Origin: Coraliomargarita sinensis
GTDB taxonomy: Bacteria > Verrucomicrobiota > Verrucomicrobiia > Opitutales > Coraliomargaritaceae
DNA: 64,000 nt
Direction: 5' to 3'
Assembly: GCF_003185655.1 (NCBI RefSeq)
Contig: NZ_QHJQ01000001.1
Location: 186,001 to 250,000, forward strand
The notes under the pieces are model-generated. The model searched no databases, had not been told where the DNA came from, and saw nothing but the letters and a program-made list of their open reading frames with translations. Shown here one piece after another: positions 38,446-46,952 of the stretch (positions within the stretch are counted from its first letter, which is position 1; every line of letters starts with the position of its first letter). A program made the translations under genes and the position numbers.

Positions 38446-39369
38446 ATGTTATACGACCGACCTTACATGCGACAGGCCCCCGGGAATGAGCCGGAGAGCG
38501 CCAAAGCCAGCATGGTGACCACTCTATTGGTCATCACGGTCGGGGTGTTTGTCCTGCAGCAAATCCTGAACGTCTTCTTCCCCGGTTTGGGCGGGCGCGG
38601 CAAATCATTACTCTCCGAGTGGTTTGCGCTCAGCGGGGAGAATTTCCGCCAGCTGAAAGTGTGGACCGTCCTCAGCTACGGGTTTTTGCACAGCACGCAG
38701 ACCCTCTTCCATATCCTGGGCAATATGCTCGGGCTTTTCTTTATCGGCCGCATTCTGGAACCGATCCTGGGGCGTCAGCAATTCTTGCTTCTTTATCTGG
38801 GCAGTACGCTGATTGGGGGGCTGACGTACCTGGCATTCCACATCGGCGGCTATCAACCGGTCGTGGGTGCGTCCGCAGCGGTGTTCGGTATCCTGACCGT
38901 ATTCTGTTTTTTGCGCCCCGAGCAGCCGATTACGCTGCTTCTGTTTTTTATTCTGCCCATCACGGTTAAGCCCAAATGGCTCTTCCGTGTCAGCCTCGCT
39001 GTCTCCATTGCGTGCTTGTTGTTCTACGAGCTGCCCGGTGCCGAAGGTGCGATGGTCGCGCACTCGGCTCACCTAGGGGGGATGCTATCAGGAATTCTTT
39101 ATTATCGTGTTATCTATCTTCGTGGGGGATCGCCATTCAGCCGCCCCAGTGCTGCCAAGCCGTCGGTCGAATTACCCGAATGGTTCAAGCGCCGGAAGGG
39201 CCAGCCCACGGTACGCAAAATTAATTACACGGTAAACCGCAGCAGCAGCCGCGATGAGTTACAAAAAGAAGTAGACCGCATTCTCGATAAGATCAACGCC
39301 ACCGGCTTCGGCTCGTTGAGCGATTCTGAAAAACAAACTTTAGACCATGCCAAAGATATCCTCCGTTAG
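38446..39369 (+). CDS. Rhomboid family intramembrane serine protease
   Basis: 307 residues. Six hydrophobic helices fill residues 25-220. The rhomboid catalytic motifs are [13 protein letters not shown] (Asn in helix 2), [12 protein letters not shown] (nucleophile Ser, GxS) and [14 protein letters not shown] (His). A cytoplasmic tail ends with a small helical domain ([20 protein letters not shown], then [17 protein letters not shown]) common in rhomboids of this size. Its 3' end overlaps the start of the tail-specific protease gene by 23 bp, so the two membrane-linked proteases are coupled. Confidence 0.9.
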   Translation: MLYDRPYMRQAPGNEPESAKASMVTTLLVITVGVFVLQQILNVFFPGLGGRGKSLLSEWFALSGENFRQLKVWTVLSYGFLHSTQTLFHILGNMLGLFFIGRILEPILGRQQFLLLYLGSTLIGGLTYLAFHIGGYQPVVGASAAVFGILTVFCFLRPEQPITLLLFFILPITVKPKWLFRVSLAVSIACLLFYELPGAEGAMVAHSAHLGGMLSGILYYRVIYLRGGSPFSRPSAAKPSVELPEWFKRRKGQPTVRKINYTVNRSSSRDELQKEVDRILDKINATGFGSLSDSEKQTLDHAKDILR

Positions 39370-41746
39370 TCAAACCACCGCCCCGACACGCCGCATCGCG
39401 CGCTTGCTCCTGCCCTTGATGGCGGCCGCGCTCCTCGTGCTCTCACTCAATGCCACAAGCAGTGGTGATCATGAGCTCAAGCCCACCAAGGAGATGGCCT
39501 CACAGACGCGTTGGGTCGTCAATACCATCAACTCCCGGCACTACCTTCGCGACAGTATCGACAAGCTCAATGGTGAGGAAATGGTGGAGGCCTACATCGA
39601 ATCGTTCGACTACAGCCGCATGTATTTCCTGAAGCCGGAAATGGAGGAGTTTTACTTCCGCTTCGCTGATTCGATGGAAGGCTTCCTGGAAAAAGGGAAT
39701 CTCTATGCCGCCTTCGAAATCTACGAAACGTTCAAAGAGGTGGCGACCGCACGAACAGAGTGGGCCCTGGAGCGCCTCGAGAAGCCGTGGGATTTTACGG
39801 TCGACGAAACTTTCCGGACGGACCGCCGCGAAATGGATTGGCCGGCCACTAAGGAGGAAGCTGACGCACTCTGGGAGCGCCGGATCAAATACGAGCTATT
39901 GAACGAGCTCCTCTCCCTCGCCTCGGAGACGGATAATGACGAGAGCGTTTCTCTGGAGCCGAAGAACCCGGACATCATGGAACCGGAAGGGGAAGACGAA
40001 TCATTCGACCCCTCCAAGATTCAGCGTTTGTTGAACGACGAGGACTTCTATGCCGAGAAGCTGGAGGAGGCCCGCGAAAAAATCCGCCGTCGTTATGCCC
40101 GGAATCTGAAATATACCGTCGAGCGACAGGCCGCAGAGGTGCAGGAGTCCTTCATTAATGCGATGACCCAGCTCTTCGATCCGCATTCGACCTTCTTGTC
40201 CTCGGATACTTTGGAGAGCTTTAATTCTTCGGTACAAAACTCTTTTGTCGGGATCGGTGCCCTGCTCCAGAACGATGACGGCATCTGCGTGATTAAAGAG
40301 CTGATCCCCGGCGGTCCGGCCGAAGAATCGCGTCAACTCGAACCGGAAGACCAGATACTCGGTGTTGCCCAGGGCAAGGACGGCGAATTCGAGGATGTGG
40401 TGGATCTCGAGCTGCGTTACATCGTGCGCAAGATCAAAGGCGAAAAAGGCACCACAGTCAGGTTGCTCATCCGACCCGGACAGTCGGCCGATCCTTCCGT
40501 GCGCAAGGAAGTTTCCATCGTCCGTGACGAGGTCAAGCTCACCGCCAATCTGGCAGAGGCGACTTTGATCACGGTGCCTGTAGAAGGGGGGCGGACCATT
40601 CCGGTCGGGGTGATTGAACTGCCTTCCTTCTACGGAAACATCGGTGCCGGGGGCACCTTGACCACGACCACCGACGATGTGAGCGAACTGATCAACAAGT
40701 TGCGCAAGCTGAACGCGCAGGGCATTATCCTCGACTTGCGGATGAACGGCGGCGGCCTCCTCAGCGAGGCGGTTCGTTTGACCGGGCTCTTTATTCCGGT
40801 CGGGCCCGTCGTGCAGGTCCGCGACAGCAATGGGCGGACGGAGGTCCTGGCCGACCGCGACCCCCGCATGCTCTGGGAGGGACCGTTGATTGTTCTCACC
40901 TCGCGCTTTAGCGCCTCGGCCTCGGAAATCGTTGCGGGGGCATTACAGGATCACGACCGTGCTCTGATCGTCGGGAACAGTTCGACACACGGCAAGGGCA
41001 CAGTGCAGGAAGTCTATCAGATGAATAATCGTATGCCGTTCTCCTGGTTTAAATCTGCCGAACCGGAGGCTCGACCGGTGGCGTCCAAGATCACGATCAA
41101 GCAGTTTTATCTGCCGGAAGGCAGCTCCACGCAGGTCAAAGGCGTGCCCTCGGATATTTCCCTGCCCTCGGTGAACGAGTTCCTCCCGATCGGTGAGGAC
41201 GACTTGCCGCACGCCCTGCCCTGGGACAAGATCGATAAAGTCAAATGGATGAATGACTGGGCCAAGCTTGAGGTTGAGAGCCCGGAGGACCCGGAGCTTA
41301 TCAAAAAACTGACCGAAGCCAGCATGGAGCGGCAGGAAAATCTTGAGGAGTTCCGCTTCCTGAATCGACAAATCGATTGGCGTCGCGAGCGGTACGAGCA
41401 AAAGGAGATTTCCGTTAATCTGGAGAAACGCATCGAACGTAAGATCAATGAGCAGGCCTACATCGAAGAGCTTGATGACACCTACGATGCGTTGAAGGAG
41501 GATAATTATTCCATGCAAGAAGTGCTCCTCGAATTGACGAAAGAGCAGAACGCGATTTCCGAGAAGAACCGTGCCGATCCTATTGTCGGCTCTAACGGAG
41601 AAGCGGACGAATCCGACAATGAGGCGGAAGACTCTGAAGAGGATGACGAGCCCAGCTATGACATTTATCTGCGTGAGAGCGCCCGGATCATGGCGGACTG
41701 GATTATGGAGGTCAGCCCCGGGCCGGTGGCGCAGAGGGCGAAGTAG
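39347..41746 (+). CDS. prc: Tail-specific (C-terminal processing) protease, S41 family
   Basis: 799 residues. A signal sequence ([20 protein letters not shown]) targets it to the periplasm. The N-terminal helical domain contains [11 protein letters not shown], then a PDZ domain ([20 protein letters not shown] to IRPG). The S41 protease core has [31 protein letters not shown], the nucleophile in [20 protein letters not shown] and the general-base lysine in THGKGTVQ. The C-terminal DUF3340-like part and an acidic Glu/Asp-rich tail follow. It degrades or trims envelope proteins. It is coupled to the rhomboid gene. Confidence 0.94.
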   Translation: MPKISSVSQTTAPTRRIARLLLPLMAAALLVLSLNATSSGDHELKPTKEMASQTRWVVNTINSRHYLRDSIDKLNGEEMVEAYIESFDYSRMYFLKPEMEEFYFRFADSMEGFLEKGNLYAAFEIYETFKEVATARTEWALERLEKPWDFTVDETFRTDRREMDWPATKEEADALWERRIKYELLNELLSLASETDNDESVSLEPKNPDIMEPEGEDESFDPSKIQRLLNDEDFYAEKLEEAREKIRRRYARNLKYTVERQAAEVQESFINAMTQLFDPHSTFLSSDTLESFNSSVQNSFVGIGALLQNDDGICVIKELIPGGPAEESRQLEPEDQILGVAQGKDGEFEDVVDLELRYIVRKIKGEKGTTVRLLIRPGQSADPSVRKEVSIVRDEVKLTANLAEATLITVPVEGGRTIPVGVIELPSFYGNIGAGGTLTTTTDDVSELINKLRKLNAQGIILDLRMNGGGLLSEAVRLTGLFIPVGPVVQVRDSNGRTEVLADRDPRMLWEGPLIVLTSRFSASASEIVAGALQDHDRALIVGNSSTHGKGTVQEVYQMNNRMPFSWFKSAEPEARPVASKITIKQFYLPEGSSTQVKGVPSDISLPSVNEFLPIGEDDLPHALPWDKIDKVKWMNDWAKLEVESPEDPELIKKLTEASMERQENLEEFRFLNRQIDWRRERYEQKEISVNLEKRIERKINEQAYIEELDDTYDALKEDNYSMQEVLLELTKEQNAISEKNRADPIVGSNGEADESDNEAEDSEEDDEPSYDIYLRESARIMADWIMEVSPGPVAQRAK

Positions 41747-41755
41747 TTCTTCCCA

Positions 41756-41810
41756 GTGGAGGCTGCGCTCTTGTCATGGCGTAGTTTTTCGGAGACGGAT
41801 GCGCATGCCG
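41756..41810 (+). repeat. Long REP unit, family A
   Basis: Head GTGG instead of GTAG, then AGGCTGCGC, the inner hairpin region, GGAGACGGATGCGCATGCC. With the minus-strand unit at 42201-42224 it makes an outward-facing pair. Confidence 0.75.
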
Positions 41811-42034
41811 AGAGGTCTCTCTCCCGATCGGGCCCATTTGGGAACTCATATTGTTTGGAGGTTCCGCCGCGGGTTGTGGCTGCTGCTTTCAATCTGATAG
41901 CTTGCCGAAAAAGGTCGGGCCTGAATTGCTTCAACGCATCATCTTAATCTTATACCAATTTAAAAAAGAATTGATACTTAATGGTTGTAGCGATGGCACG
42001 CCAGTGCCGTCGATTCGCACTTAGAGACCACCCT

Positions 42035-42060
42035 CGACCTTGCTGGCGCAAGTTCGCTAC
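42035..42060 (-). repeat. REP unit, family C
   Basis: On the minus strand: GTAGCGAA, then CTTGC-GCCA-GCAAG, then GTCG. The unit at 61495-61520 has the same frame with stem CTGAC-GCCA-GTCAG, a compensated change. Confidence 0.7.
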
Positions 42061-42200
42061 GAACAATCTGTTTCCAAAAAGATCAAAACTTTTGCAAAGT
42101 GGCATTACCCGTAATCGGAACCTTTAGTGAATCAAAGGATTAAGAGTACGAGTATGATTACGATTAAGAAACTTTATGAGGGTCGAACCTTTTGTAAAAC

Positions 42201-42224
42201 GGTATGCCAAGCGCGCAGCCTCTA
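42201..42224 (-). repeat. Short REP unit, family A, at the stop codon of the RAYT domain
   Basis: On the minus strand: TTAGAGGCTGCGC, a slightly enlarged loop, then GGCATACC. The head overlaps the stop codon of the prmC-RAYT reading frame. Confidence 0.6.
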
Positions 42225-43721
42225 AACATCGTCTTCCAGCAGTTCCTGTAATTTTGGCGATTCCTTCAGCCATTCTTCCGGCGGTAAAGGCGGATCTTCC
42301 AGCACCTCCAAAAATTCAGGATGGTAATTTTCATTCAACACCCACCAGGGCCATGTCGCATCAATCTGGATCAATTGGGACCGGTAGGGATTGAGAAAAA
42401 GGTACTTGCTGAATTTCTCTAAGGCGTCGTCGGCCCGCAGGCGGTGATCATGGTAATTCTCCTGCCAGGCAAGTCCGTTCTCGTCGAGTGCGGATCGCGT
42501 GGCCGCTTTGAATTTTCCGATGACCTGAGAAAGGTTCAGGCGGTGGCCTAATTTCATCAGGACGTGGACATGATCCGGCATGACCGTGGCGGCGAGTAGG
42601 TCGATGGAGGCTTCGGCGTGGAGTTCTCCTAAAATCGTCAATATTGCGCAGGCGCATTGTTCGGATTGCAGGCCGGTTTCCTTGCCCCCGGTGCAGCAGG
42701 TGATGAAGTAGCGGGCCTCGTTGGGAGAGACCGGTTTCTCGGTGCGGCGCTTTTCCCGCAGAGGCTCCGCTCTTGTCACGGGGTAGTTTTTCGGAGACGG
42801 ATGCGGATGCCAGTCTGTCTGGGGGGCGGATTGGTCCGTCCGTGTCTCTCCATCCAACCCTGAGGGGGATGAAACCGGCGAAGCCTCGATATAATAAAAT
42901 CTCGGCCGCCCGCTCATGTCGCTTTCGCCCTGCCCTTTCAGGTCTGCTTCGTTGACCAGCTTGTCGAGAGCGTCGTGCTGGGCGATGCCGGTTTCCAGGG
43001 CGAGCATGCCGCCCGCGGCGAGCCGTTGTTTGGCGCCTGCGATAATTCTTTTCAGGTCATCGAGCCCGTCCTCGCCGGAAACGAGTGCCCCCGCCGGTTC
43101 GTGGGCCACCACCTCCGGTTCGGCGGTTCCCATTTCAGTCTCGGTTAAGTAAGGCGGGTTGGCGACGATCAGATCGAAGTCCAGCTTTTCGGGGAGCGGC
43201 TCCCACCAGCTGCCTTGGTGAAAATGTATCCGTCCTTTGGATACAAAAGCATTGGCATTCTCCTGTGCGAGCTCCAGTGCGGCTTCGCTTTGATCGGTCG
43301 CCCAGACTTCGGCCTCCGGATATAGCGTGGCCAACGCGATGGCAATCGCGCCACTGCCCGTGCCCAGATCAAGAATGCGTTTTGGCGGGTTGTTGAGCCG
43401 TTCGCTTACATGTTCGACCAGTTCTTCCGTTTCCGGGCGGGGGATGAGGGCGCGGGCATCGGTCTTCAGCTTCATCCCGTAAAACTCGGTGAATCCGAGT
43501 ATGTATTGCAGTGGCTCGCGTTCCGCCCGTCGCTTTACGAGTGGGCGCAGGGCATTGAGCTCTGCTTCGGTGAGTGGGCGGTCGATATCCAGATACAGTT
43601 CCAGGCGCTTGAGCTTGAGCACGTGGGCAATGAGCAAGTCGGCATCCAGCTTGGGGTTGGGCACGCCTTTACCGGCGAAGTAGCCGACCGTCTTTTCCTG
43701 AATTTCGCGGATGCTCAGCAT
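42222..43721 (-). CDS. prmC: PrmC release-factor methyltransferase fused in frame to a REP-associated (RAYT/Y1) transposase
   Basis: 499 residues without a stop. Residues 1-280 are a complete PrmC: helical N-domain with [12 protein letters not shown] and [14 protein letters not shown] motif [16 protein letters not shown], and the glutamine-binding NPPY (188-191). PrmC methylates the GGQ glutamine of release factors; prfA lies directly upstream, its TAA overlapping this ATG. Residues 303-322 are the translation of a family A REP unit (42758-42814). Residues 335-499 form a full Y1 transposase of the RAYT type: ARYFITCCT, the HUH site MPDHVHVLM (HVH 384-386) and the tyrosine site [13 protein letters not shown] (Tyr423), then LNPYRSQL and PPEEWL. 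A GTG codon at the REP (residue 315) might start RAYT separately. Confidence 0.9.
   Translation of the reverse strand: MLSIREIQEKTVGYFAGKGVPNPKLDADLLIAHVLKLKRLELYLDIDRPLTEAELNALRPLVKRRAEREPLQYILGFTEFYGMKLKTDARALIPRPETEELVEHVSERLNNPPKRILDLGTGSGAIAIALATLYPEAEVWATDQSEAALELAQENANAFVSKGRIHFHQGSWWEPLPEKLDFDLIVANPPYLTETEMGTAEPEVVAHEPAGALVSGEDGLDDLKRIIAGAKQRLAAGGMLALETGIAQHDALDKLVNEADLKGQGESDMSGRPRFYYIEASPVSSPSGLDGETRTDQSAPQTDWHPHPSPKNYPVTRAEPLREKRRTEKPVSPNEARYFITCCTGGKETGLQSEQCACAILTILGELHAEASIDLLAATVMPDHVHVLMKLGHRLNLSQVIGKFKAATRSALDENGLAWQENYHDHRLRADDALEKFSKYLFLNPYRSQLIQIDATWPWWVLNENYHPEFLEVLEDPPLPPEEWLKESPKLQELLEDDV
42758..42814 (+). repeat. Long REP unit, family A, translated inside prmC-RAYT
   Basis: Head GCAG at 42758, then AGGCTCCGCTC, the inner GTAGTTTTTCGGAGAC part and GGATGCGGATGCCAGT. 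The outer stem TCCGC/GCGGA is the variant also seen in folC. Confidence 0.85.
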
Positions 43722-44812
43722 TAGCTCTGGCTCTGCTTGCTCAGCAAGTTATCGATGCGGGCTTCGTAATCGTAGTTCTGTAGTGAATCAATCAGCTCGC
43801 TCAGGTCGCCGTCGATGACGGGGGGCAATGAAAGGTTCATCCCGATACGGTGGTCGGTCAGGCGCCCCTGGGGATAATTGTAGGTACGAATACGCTCGGA
43901 GCGGTCGCCGGTGCCGATCTGGCCCTTACGTTCCGCGGCATACTTGGCATTTTCCTCGTCGATTTTGGCCTGGAGCAAGCGCGAGCGCATGACGGCCATG
44001 GCCTTGGCCCGGTTCTTGATCTGGGAGCGTTCGTCGGCGCAGTAGACGGTGACGCCGGTCGGTTTGTGCACCATCATGACGGCGGAGTCGGTCGTGTTGA
44101 CGTGTTGCCCCCCTGCCCCGCTGGCGCGCATGGTGGAAATCTCGAGGTCGTTGGGATTGATCTCAACATCCACTTCCTCGGCTTCCGGCAGTACGGCCAC
44201 GGTGGCGGTGGAAGTGTGGATCCGCCCCTGGGTTTCGGTGGCCGGCACGCGTTGCACCCGGTGGACGCCACTTTCGAACTTCAAATATTTGTAGGCATCT
44301 TCGCCGGACAGACTGAAGATGATTTCCTTGAACCCGCCGACATCGGCCGGGCTGGAACTGATCACTTCGACACGCCAGCCCCGGCTCTCCGCGTACTTGC
44401 TGTACATGCGGAAGAGGTCGCCGGCAAAAATGTTGGCCTCGTCACCACCGGCCCCGCCGCGGATTTCCATCACCGAGTTGCGGCTGTCGGTGGCATCGGG
44501 CGGGATCATGGCGCGCAGCACATCCATGGAGAGTTTGTCGCGCTCCGCTTCCAGCGATTCGATTTCCTCGGCGGCCATTTCCCGAAGTTCCTCTTCGACG
44601 GAGTCGTCCTCCGCCATGCTGCGGTTTTCTTCAATCTGTTGAACGGCGCTGTGGTAGGCTTCGAATTTTTCCACCAGGCTGGTCAGGCGTTGGTGCTCGC
44701 GCGAGACATCGGCGGCCCGTCGTTGGTCCGAAAAGAAATTGGGCTCCGCCATTTGCTCGTCGAGCTCGGCCAGCTTTTCGCGAAATGGAGCGATATCGGG
44801 TATCTTGTACAT
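43721..44812 (-). CDS. prfA: Peptide chain release factor 1
   Basis: 363 residues from the ATG at 44812 ([14 protein letters not shown]). RF1 ends translation at UAA and UAG. The GGQ motif is [14 protein letters not shown], with RASGAG before it; other markers are [40 protein letters not shown] and [14 protein letters not shown]. The anticodon-like PxT loop lies in the region ending SGVHRVQR. The stop codon shares one base with the prmC start, a classical prfA-prmC coupling. It is divergent from the HAD gene, 61 bp apart. Confidence 0.97.
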   Translation of the reverse strand: MYKIPDIAPFREKLAELDEQMAEPNFFSDQRRAADVSREHQRLTSLVEKFEAYHSAVQQIEENRSMAEDDSVEEELREMAAEEIESLEAERDKLSMDVLRAMIPPDATDSRNSVMEIRGGAGGDEANIFAGDLFRMYSKYAESRGWRVEVISSSPADVGGFKEIIFSLSGEDAYKYLKFESGVHRVQRVPATETQGRIHTSTATVAVLPEAEEVDVEINPNDLEISTMRASGAGGQHVNTTDSAVMMVHKPTGVTVYCADERSQIKNRAKAMAVMRSRLLQAKIDEENAKYAAERKGQIGTGDRSERIRTYNYPQGRLTDHRIGMNLSLPPVIDGDLSELIDSLQNYDYEARIDNLLSKQSQS

Positions 44813-44873
44813 AGAGTTTGAAATATGCGTTGCAGTAAACGGGCTGGACGACAACTGTCGAGTGCTGCCTGAC

Positions 44874-45914
44874 ATGACGAAAAAGAATCTCCATCGCCAA
44901 AACATTGTCGCCTGCGTCTGGGACTTCGACAAGACGCTGATTCCCGGGTACATGCAGGCCCCCATCTTCAAAGCATTCGGGATCGACGAGGAGCATTTCT
45001 GGAAAGAGGTCAACGCCTTGCCCGATATTTACGCCAAGCGTGGCACGCGGGTCTCGCACGATACCATCTATCTCAACCACCTGCTGAGCTACGTGAAGAA
45101 CGGTTGCTTGAAGGGACTGACCAATCAACGCCTGCGCGAGCTCGGGCGGGAGCTTGTGTTTTATCCCGGACTGCCGGCACTCTTTGAGCAGTTACAGGAA
45201 CTGGTTCGTTCGCGGCCGGAATATGTGAAACACAACATTTCACTGGAACACTACATTATCAGCACCGGATTGGCCGAAATGATTCGGGGCAGTACCATCG
45301 CGCCCTACGTGGAGGATATCTTCGGTTGCGAGTTTATCGAAGCCCCGCTCCCGCCAAACTACTCCTCACAAAACGAGTTGCCTCTTCAGGTGGATTTTGA
45401 AATCAGCCAGATCGGCACGATTGTCGATAACACGATCAAGACACGCTACATCTTCGAGATCAACAAGGGTGGCAACAAGAACCCGAATATCGATGTGAAT
45501 GCATCGATGGACCGGGTGGACCGCCGTATCCCGATCGATCGCATGATCTACACCGCGGATGGCCCCAGTGATGTGCCGGTGTTTTCCGTGGTGAAAGGGA
45601 ACGGGGGGAAAACCTACGCCGTCTTTAATCCCGATAGCGAGGCCGAGTTCGCCCAGAACGACGCGCTCCTTCATGCCGGCCGGATTCACTCCTACGGTCC
45701 GGCGGATTACACTGAAAAAAGTACGACCAGCAAGTGGCTCCGGATGCATGTGCGGCGCATTTGCGATGCCATCGTCGAGGAGTGTGAAACCGACCTCTCC
45801 AAGAAAATCAGCCGCGCTCCACGGCATTTGCACGATGAAGATGAAGCGAATGAGGCGGCATCGAACGCAGCGGATCCGCAAAAGGAACTGTTTGGATCAG
45901 AGCGGGACAGTTGA
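44874..45914 (+). CDS. HAD-superfamily hydrolase
   Basis: 346 residues from the ATG at 44874. HAD motif I is [12 protein letters not shown] (nucleophile Asp and general-acid Asp two residues on). Motif II is in [14 protein letters not shown], and motif IV in [19 protein letters not shown] large cap lies between motifs I and II. The C-terminal tail is acidic and may be flexible ([20 protein letters not shown]). It is probably a phosphatase for a small metabolite; the substrate cannot be read. A membrane protein gene follows after 36 bp. Confidence 0.85.
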   Translation: MTKKNLHRQNIVACVWDFDKTLIPGYMQAPIFKAFGIDEEHFWKEVNALPDIYAKRGTRVSHDTIYLNHLLSYVKNGCLKGLTNQRLRELGRELVFYPGLPALFEQLQELVRSRPEYVKHNISLEHYIISTGLAEMIRGSTIAPYVEDIFGCEFIEAPLPPNYSSQNELPLQVDFEISQIGTIVDNTIKTRYIFEINKGGNKNPNIDVNASMDRVDRRIPIDRMIYTADGPSDVPVFSVVKGNGGKTYAVFNPDSEAEFAQNDALLHAGRIHSYGPADYTEKSTTSKWLRMHVRRICDAIVEECETDLSKKISRAPRHLHDEDEANEAASNAADPQKELFGSERDS

Positions 45915-45950
45915 CATTAGCAAGCCTTGTAAGCAAACTTAGGCAAGCTT

Positions 45951-46409
45951 ATGGATATACCGTCGATCATCTTGCTCGGCGCCCTCTGTGGTTTGGTGGG
46001 TGCCTTTGCCATGACTGCCTTTATGACGGCAGTCAGTAGCGCTTTCAGCGAGCGCGTGGATATGGTGCGCGCGCTGGGGAGTTACTTTACCGGCCGGTTG
46101 GAAGGCGCGGTCGGGTTGGGTCGTATCATCCATGCGGTTTCCGGACTTATTTTTGGTGCGACCTATCTCCTGATCATGCATCAGATGGACGCGCTGACGT
46201 TCCCCTACCCGATCTTTCTCGGGATTGGCTTCGGTTTTTTCCACGGTCTCATCATGTGCTACATCCTAATGATTTTCGCCAGTATGCGGCACCCGATCGA
46301 AGAATATCGGAAAGCCACACTGGAAGAAGGGCTGCTCCATCTCGTGGGGCACATTATCTTCGGCATTGTGGTTGGCCTTCTGGCGGGTCTGCTCTCGCTA
46401 GGCTTCTAG
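45951..46409 (+). CDS. Small integral membrane protein, unknown
   Basis: 152 residues with four hydrophobic helices: [57 protein letters not shown] and [20 protein letters not shown]. Histidines lie next to the helices (IIHAVSG, FHGLI, VGHII), which could bind metal or haem. I recognise no family. It follows the HAD gene by 36 bp and precedes the next small gene by 18 bp. Confidence 0.65.
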   Translation: MDIPSIILLGALCGLVGAFAMTAFMTAVSSAFSERVDMVRALGSYFTGRLEGAVGLGRIIHAVSGLIFGATYLLIMHQMDALTFPYPIFLGIGFGFFHGLIMCYILMIFASMRHPIEEYRKATLEEGLLHLVGHIIFGIVVGLLAGLLSLGF

Positions 46410-46427
46410 CCTGGCTCTCTAAACGCC

Positions 46428-46805
46428 ATGCCAGTCGAGGTGATGAGGTACCGATTATCCATTCCGGCTCAATTGTGCATGATGCTTCGTGGTTCTCCGG
46501 TAGGAAAAATCAAAAGTGAATTAAAGAAAGCGGAGCGCTATAATCTTGAATTGGATGGTACAGCGCTTGAAGCACACTATCTCGCACAAGGTGACATCAC
46601 TGATCTGGTTGATTCGTTGATTTTCGCACAAGAGAATGGAATGAAATTGAGCCCGATGAGAGCGATGGCTCAGCAGTTCATCCTCATGCATCAGGGAGAA
46701 ATCAAACTTAGGGATAAATTGAATGCTCTGAAGGGGGCAGGCATTTCCGATCTCGACAGTTATCTAACCAAGGAGTCGATCCAGGCAGAGCGGGAGAACC
46801 GCTAA
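46428..46805 (+). CDS. Small protein resembling part of flotillin-like FloA
   Basis: 125 residues. The segment GTALEAHYLAQGDITDLVDS, followed by LIFAQENGMKLS, and the preceding SPVGKIKSELKKAERYNLEL resemble the SPFH-to-coil region of FloA-type proteins (LEAHYLAGGNV...), but the membrane hairpin and the rest are absent. It could be a remnant or an independent small protein. Base composition is lower in GC than its neighbours. A second ATG at 46443 directly behind GAGGTG is an alternative start. Confidence 0.5.
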   Translation: MPVEVMRYRLSIPAQLCMMLRGSPVGKIKSELKKAERYNLELDGTALEAHYLAQGDITDLVDSLIFAQENGMKLSPMRAMAQQFILMHQGEIKLRDKLNALKGAGISDLDSYLTKESIQAERENR

Positions 46806-46952
46806 TGCCGCGCCGTTTTGCTCTTCGGTCTGGCTCAGGGTGGTGAGCTTATACGAACCGCAGGTGGTGGCGCGTGCCAGATAGGTAAAGTCACGGGCAA
46901 TCGGCTCCACCCGGCGAACGGACGGCTCGGCGATGTCCCTGCTATTCCAAGC

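Larger units (their letters stand above)
41747..42221. other. Gene-free stretch between prc and prmC-RAYT, repeat-rich
   Basis: Holds a long family A unit (41756-41810), a family C unit (42035-42060) and a short family A unit overlapping the stop of the downstream minus-strand gene (42201-42224). The middle is AT-rich. No gene is evident. Confidence 0.6.
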
